Positions 28,532 to 32,216 of a stretch of 32,216 nucleotides of DNA are shown here, one piece after another. Source of the DNA: CAMREV01 sp051653965 (lineage in GTDB: Bacteria > Bacillota_I > Bacilli_A > Mycoplasmatales > Mycoplasmoidaceae); contig JBOFXG010000009.1 of NCBI GenBank assembly GCA_051653965.1, forward strand, positions 1 to 32,216, in the 5' to 3' direction. The position numbers and the translations under genes are program-made. Below the pieces are notes generated by a model that was not told the origin of the DNA, searched no databases, and saw only the letters and a list, made by a program, of their open reading frames with translations. Numbering within the stretch: position 1 is the stretch's first letter; every line of letters begins with the position of its first letter.

Positions 28532-29995
28532 TTATTTGTCCTTCATATGAGGGAATAATAAAACATCTCTAATCGAAGTTTTTTCAGCAAATAACATTAC
28601 TAATCTATCAATGCCAATCCCTAATCCGCCTGTTGGAGGCATCGCATATTCTAGTGCTTCAACAAAATCCATATCAATATCATTTGCTTCATCATTTCCT
28701 AATTCTTTTTCTTTTGCTTGATCTTCAAATCTTTCTAATTGATCAATTGGATCATTAAGTTCTGCAAAAGCATTTGCAAATTCCTTTTTGTTAATGAATA
28801 ATTCAAATCTTCTAGTATACCCTTCTCTAGTATAGTCTTTTTTAGCTAATGGAGAAATTTCAATTGGGTGACCTCAAACAAATGTTGGTTGGATACATTT
28901 TTCTTCACAAAATTCTTCAAAGAATAAATTTAAAATATGACCAATTGATCTTTGGTGTTTTTCAACTTTAATATTATATTTTTTTGCAGCTTCTAAAGCC
29001 TCTTTAATTGTTTCAATTTTATTAAAGTCTACCTTAGAAACTTCTTTAACAAAATCAACCATGTGAATAATTTTAAATTTTTTAGTTAAATAAATTTTTT
29101 GTCCATCAATTGTAACAGTTTCTTTTTTTAGTTTTTTAGCTAAAAATTTAAAAGTGTTTTCAACTATTTTCATAACATCTTCCATTGATGCATATGCAGT
29201 ATAAGCTTCAATAGAAGTGAACTCTGGATTATGAGTAGCATCCATTCCCTCGTTTCTAAATAACCTTCCAATTTCATATACTCTTTCAAAACCACCAACA
29301 ATTAATTTTTTAAGTGGTAATTCAGTTGCTACTCTTAAGAAGTAATCTCTTTTTAATGTATTATGACTAGTAATAAAAGGTCTAGCAGCTGCACCTCCTA
29401 ATTTAGGATTTAAAACAGGTGTTTCAACTTCAAAATAATCTAAACCATCATAGTATTGTCTTAAGTATCTTAATATTAAACTTCTAATAACAAAAGTATC
29501 CATAGATTCTTTGTTCATAATTAAATCAACATATCTATGTCTTGCTCTTAATTCTTCATCTTGAAGTCCATGTCATTTTTCAGGTAATGGTTTTAATGCT
29601 TTCGAGATTATTCTGATATTTTTAACATCAATTGTAAGTTCGCCCTTTTGAGTTTTAAAGGCTGTTCCTTTTAATTCAATAATGTCTCCAATGTCTAGAT
29701 ATTTTTTAAAATATTCAAAGTAACTCTTAGTTATTTTATTTTTGTTTATATAAAATTGAACACTCCCCCCAAAATCAATTATTTTTCCAAATGTTTGTCT
29801 GATTGCTAAAACTCTTCCAGCTAATGTATATTGTTTTGTCCCAGGCTTTTTTATGTTTTTATTTTCATTACAAAATTGAGCTATTGAACAAGTTCTTTTA
29901 ACACTTTCAATTGTGAATGGATCTTTCTTTTGATCTTGCAATTCTTTCAATTTATTTCTTCTAATAATCTCTTGATCATTAAATTTTCTTGTCAT
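28532..29995 (-). CDS. lysS: Lysyl-tRNA synthetase (class II), 487 aa
   Basis: Charges tRNA-Lys. The anticodon-binding OB fold is in the first 140 residues (GTKQYTLAGRVLAIRQTFGK, LDIGDIIELKGTAFKTQKGE), then RHRYVDLIMNKES, motif 1 around FEVETPVLNPKLGGAAARPF, motif 2 YEIGRLFRNEGMDATHNPEF near 268, and motif 3 GLGIGIDRLVMLFAEKTSIR followed by DVLLFPHMK at the end. Continuous with TGA as Trp at two points. The ATG follows AGGATTATAT. It is transcribed away from rpoD and reads on into the ABC exporter gene. Confidence 0.97.
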
Positions 29996-30026
29996 ATATA
30001 ATCCTATTTAGTTAATTTTAATTTTT

Positions 30027-30032
30027 ATTATA
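30027..30032 (-). promoter_or_regulatory. -10 box of lysS
   Basis: TATAAT on the minus strand, about 32 bases before the lysS start codon; a second TATAAT-like box lies just upstream. The interval 29996-30203 carries divergent promoters for lysS and rpoD and no gene that I can see. Confidence 0.45.
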
Positions 30033-30165
30033 ATTTATAATGTGAAAAAAATATGAATAAAAATAAAATTTATATTAGATTTTTTTATAATTATCAGATA
30101 TTTACAAAATAATTCTAGGATAATACTTTTTATAAAAATTATGCATTTTGAATATATGAATAATG

Positions 30166-30171
30166 TATAAT
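30166..30171 (+). promoter_or_regulatory. -10 box of rpoD
   Basis: TATAAT inside TAATGTATAAT, 32 bases before the start codon at 30204. The spacing to any -35-like TTG is poor, which is usual here. Confidence 0.5.
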
Positions 30172-30203
30172 ATTTATAAATATTTTGCATATTCGGAGTA
30201 GTA

Positions 30204-31469
30204 ATGAAAGTTAAAAAAATAAAATCAGAAGAATTATTAAATAAGGATTGAGTTAACTCAAGACTTTTAGAAAATATTAAATCAAAAGTTCAAAAAGAAG
30301 AACTTGATGATATGGACAATGTATTAGAAATATTCATTGATAAAGTAGAAAAAAGAAAAAATAGAAAAAATAAAACAGACTTAGAAGAGATAATAGAAGC
30401 CTTTCATATCTTCTCATTAAGTAATGTAGAGATAAAAGATATTATTGACAGAATTCAAGCAAGAAGTATTTTAATTACTGATTATTCTAAAAAAGAAGTT
30501 TTAACACCTGTTAGAATAAAAGAAATTAAAGATATTATTCAAGAAAAAATAGATTTTGAAGTTGATGAATTACAAAATTCTCATAACAATACTACTGATA
30601 AAGTAAATGATGGTGTTAAAGCCTACTTAGGTGTATTGGGATCTTCTAAAATGCTTTCAGCAAAAGAAGAAATTGAATATGCTAAAATGCTAGAAGATAA
30701 AGATCCTGAAATTAGACAATATGCTGTTAATCAATTAATGACTTCAAATTTAAGATTAGTTACTTCTATTTCTAAAAAATATTTAAGTAGAGGTTTAGAG
30801 ATTGAAGATTTAATCCAAGAGGGTTCTTTAGGTTTAATGAAAGCAATTCAAAAGTTTGACTATAGAATGGGAAATAAGTTCTCAACTTATGCAACATGAT
30901 GAATCAGACAAGCAATTACAAGAGCGATTGCTGATCAAGGTAGGACAATTAGAATTCCTGTTCATATGGTTGAAACTATTAACAAACTAAACAAAGTTGA
31001 AAGATCATTAACTCAAGAGTATGGTAGAGAACCAACTATTGATGAACTATGTGAAGAAATGGGTGGTAGTGTAAATGGTTTTACAACTAAAAAAATTAGT
31101 TTAATCAAAAAACTAAATGTTGAACCAGTCTCACTAGACAAACCAATTGGTTCAGATGAAGAATCACAATTTGTTGATTTTGTTAAAGACAATAATATTT
31201 TAACTCCTGATCAGTTTACTGAAAAAGGACTAGTAGCAGAACACATTAATCAATTATTTAAAAGTGTTTTAAAAGAAAAAGAAGAAACAATTATTAAAAT
31301 GAGATATGGTTTAGCACCTTACCCAGGTCCAATGACTTTAGAAGAAGTTGGTGAAGAGTTTGGTGTAACAAGAGAAAGAATTAGACAGATTGAAGCAAAG
31401 GCATTAAGAAAATTAAAACATCCATCAAAAAGTGCAAAACTAAAAGCATATGTTAAAAACGAGGATTAA
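30204..31469 (+). CDS. rpoD: Primary RNA polymerase sigma factor, 421 aa
   Basis: Housekeeping sigma-70. The conserved part starts near residue 130: region 1.2 VKAYLGVLGSSKMLSAKEEI, region 2 with NLRLVTSISKKYLSRGLEIE, DLIQEGSLGLMKAIQKFDY, and the -10 recognition stretch [20 protein letters not shown] with two TGA Trp codons; region 3 IRIPVHMVETINKLNK; region 4 with EEVGEEFGVTRERIRQIEAK near the end for the -35 element. The N-terminal 125 residues are a divergent charged segment. CGGAGTAGTAATG gives the start. Its last codons overlap the trmK start. Confidence 0.97.
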
Positions 31470-32094
31470 TTTTATTGCTTCATTAGTAGATGAATGTAAT
31501 ATTGCTCTAGATATTGGTTCGGACCATGCAAAGATTTCAAAAATTTTAATTGATGAAAATAAAGCATCAAGAGTAATAAATGTTGAATTAAATGATGGTC
31601 CACTTCAAAATAGTATCAATGCTACTAAAGAAGAAAAATATTATAATCATATTTGAAATATTAAAAGCAATGGATTTAAAGAAATTTATCCATCTTTTTT
31701 TATTGATGTTTGTATTATTTCTGGAATGGGTGGACAAACAATAGTTGAAATACTCAATGAAAGTAAGCTTCATAAAGTAAATAAATTTATATTACAAGCA
31801 AATAATAATGTTGAAAAATTAAGAGAATGATGTTGAAAAAATAAATGAAAAATTAGTAATGAATACTTAATTAAGGATAACAATATTATTTATGAAATAA
31901 TAATTATTTCCAAAAAAGATGGTTACATTCCTTTCAGTTTTAATAGAAAATACTTTGGAAAAATTAATTTAAATTTAAAAAATGAACTATTTATAGAAAA
32001 ATGAAATGCTGAACAAAATTATTTAAAAACTAATGAATGCCTTTATAAAAAAAATATTAAATTAATTCGGAAAATAAAAAAAATATTAAATTAA
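31450..32094 (+). CDS. trmK: tRNA (adenine-N1)-methyltransferase TrmK family, 214 aa
   Basis: Methylates A22 in tRNA in the family members studied. S-adenosylmethionine site: ALDIGSDHAKISKILIDE near residue 19, then VNVELNDGPLQNSINAT-like sequence and FIDVCIISGMGGQTIVEIL near 95-110, the family hallmark. It overlaps rpoD by 20 bases; the ATG at 31450 gives a family-like N-terminus (TRINFIASLVDECN). TGA is used as Trp repeatedly. The C-terminus (KKNIKLIRKIKKILN) falls in a short direct duplication, so the final residues may be altered relative to relatives. The neighbour order rpoD-trmK matches the M. genitalium region. Confidence 0.9.
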
Positions 32095-32097
32095 TTC
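32047..32097. repeat. 22-bp direct repeat at the 3' end of trmK
   Basis: The same 22 bases (A8 then TATTAAATTAATTC) occur at 32047-32068 and 32076-32097, an offset of 29 bases. Because 29 is not a multiple of three, the second copy is read in another frame and supplies the trmK stop codon. The remaining 32098-32216 is AT-rich sequence without a gene that I can support. Confidence 0.8.
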
Positions 32098-32216
32098 AAA
32101 AAAATAAATGATTTTTTATTGATATTAAATTTGATATTTTTTTAATTTTTAAACAAATTTATAATTAATCAATAAAAAACTTTATGAAATATATTCTATT
32201 TTTAATCTTATAATTA

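Noticed and set aside
1..32216. Mobile elements, prophage or CRISPR
   Set aside because: No transposase, integrase or phage motifs and no regularly spaced short repeats were seen; the only tandem repeats are coding modules and the short trmK duplication.

Overview
The window comes from a wall-less bacterium (Mollicutes). Base composition is extremely AT-rich, and almost every long gene is intact only if TGA is read as tryptophan (genetic code 4). Once TGA is read through, the fragments join into proteins of normal family length (SecA 795 aa, LysRS 487 aa, SerRS 421 aa, HrcA 337 aa). Gene content and order (serS-tmk-holB-mnmE-tatD, rpoD-trmK, a lone acyl carrier protein, a Fur homologue, a YmdB homologue) recall the Mycoplasma pneumoniae/genitalium/penetrans branch. 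The species cannot be named from sequence alone.

Region 1 (1-4230, minus strand) is an array of at least three paralogous exported proteins. The first is cut by the window edge; the other two are 631 and 622 aa. Each has a basic, hydrophobic N-terminus without a lipobox cysteine, and the two complete ones carry four tandem modules of about 116-128 residues. Region 2 (4332-6813, minus) is a compact operon: a Fur-type regulator, a Cof-type HAD phosphatase and an iron-containing alcohol dehydrogenase, with a palindrome upstream of fur. A tRNA-Arg(UCU) follows on the plus strand.

Region 3 (7172-13872) holds a DJ-1/PfpI protein, the ribosome hibernation factor HPF, a tiny membrane protein, a lone DXP synthase (dxs), hrcA with a TTG start, small unknown proteins, the YmdB phosphodiesterase, an acyl carrier protein on the minus strand and an acidic unknown protein. 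Region 4 (13933-19781) is a tightly packed housekeeping run: serS, tmk, holB, mnmE, galE, tatD. Region 5 (19797-26831) holds an ABC ATPase with a long N-terminal extension and an apparently leaderless start, secA, a small membrane protein, and the hprK-lgt-trxB set.

Region 6 (26866-29995, minus) is lysS followed by an ABC exporter half-transporter whose nucleotide-binding domain has lost most catalytic motifs except Walker A. Region 7 (30204-32094) is rpoD overlapping trmK, whose 3' end carries a short direct duplication. No insertion sequence, prophage, CRISPR array or rRNA was seen. No gene-free stretch exceeds 300 bases; the longest (158-380, 29996-30203) hold only promoters and a terminator.

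The items most worth following up are the modular surface-protein array with its near-identical 366-bp internal repeat, the degenerate ABC exporter, the Fur-HAD-alcohol dehydrogenase operon with its palindrome, and the lone dxs.
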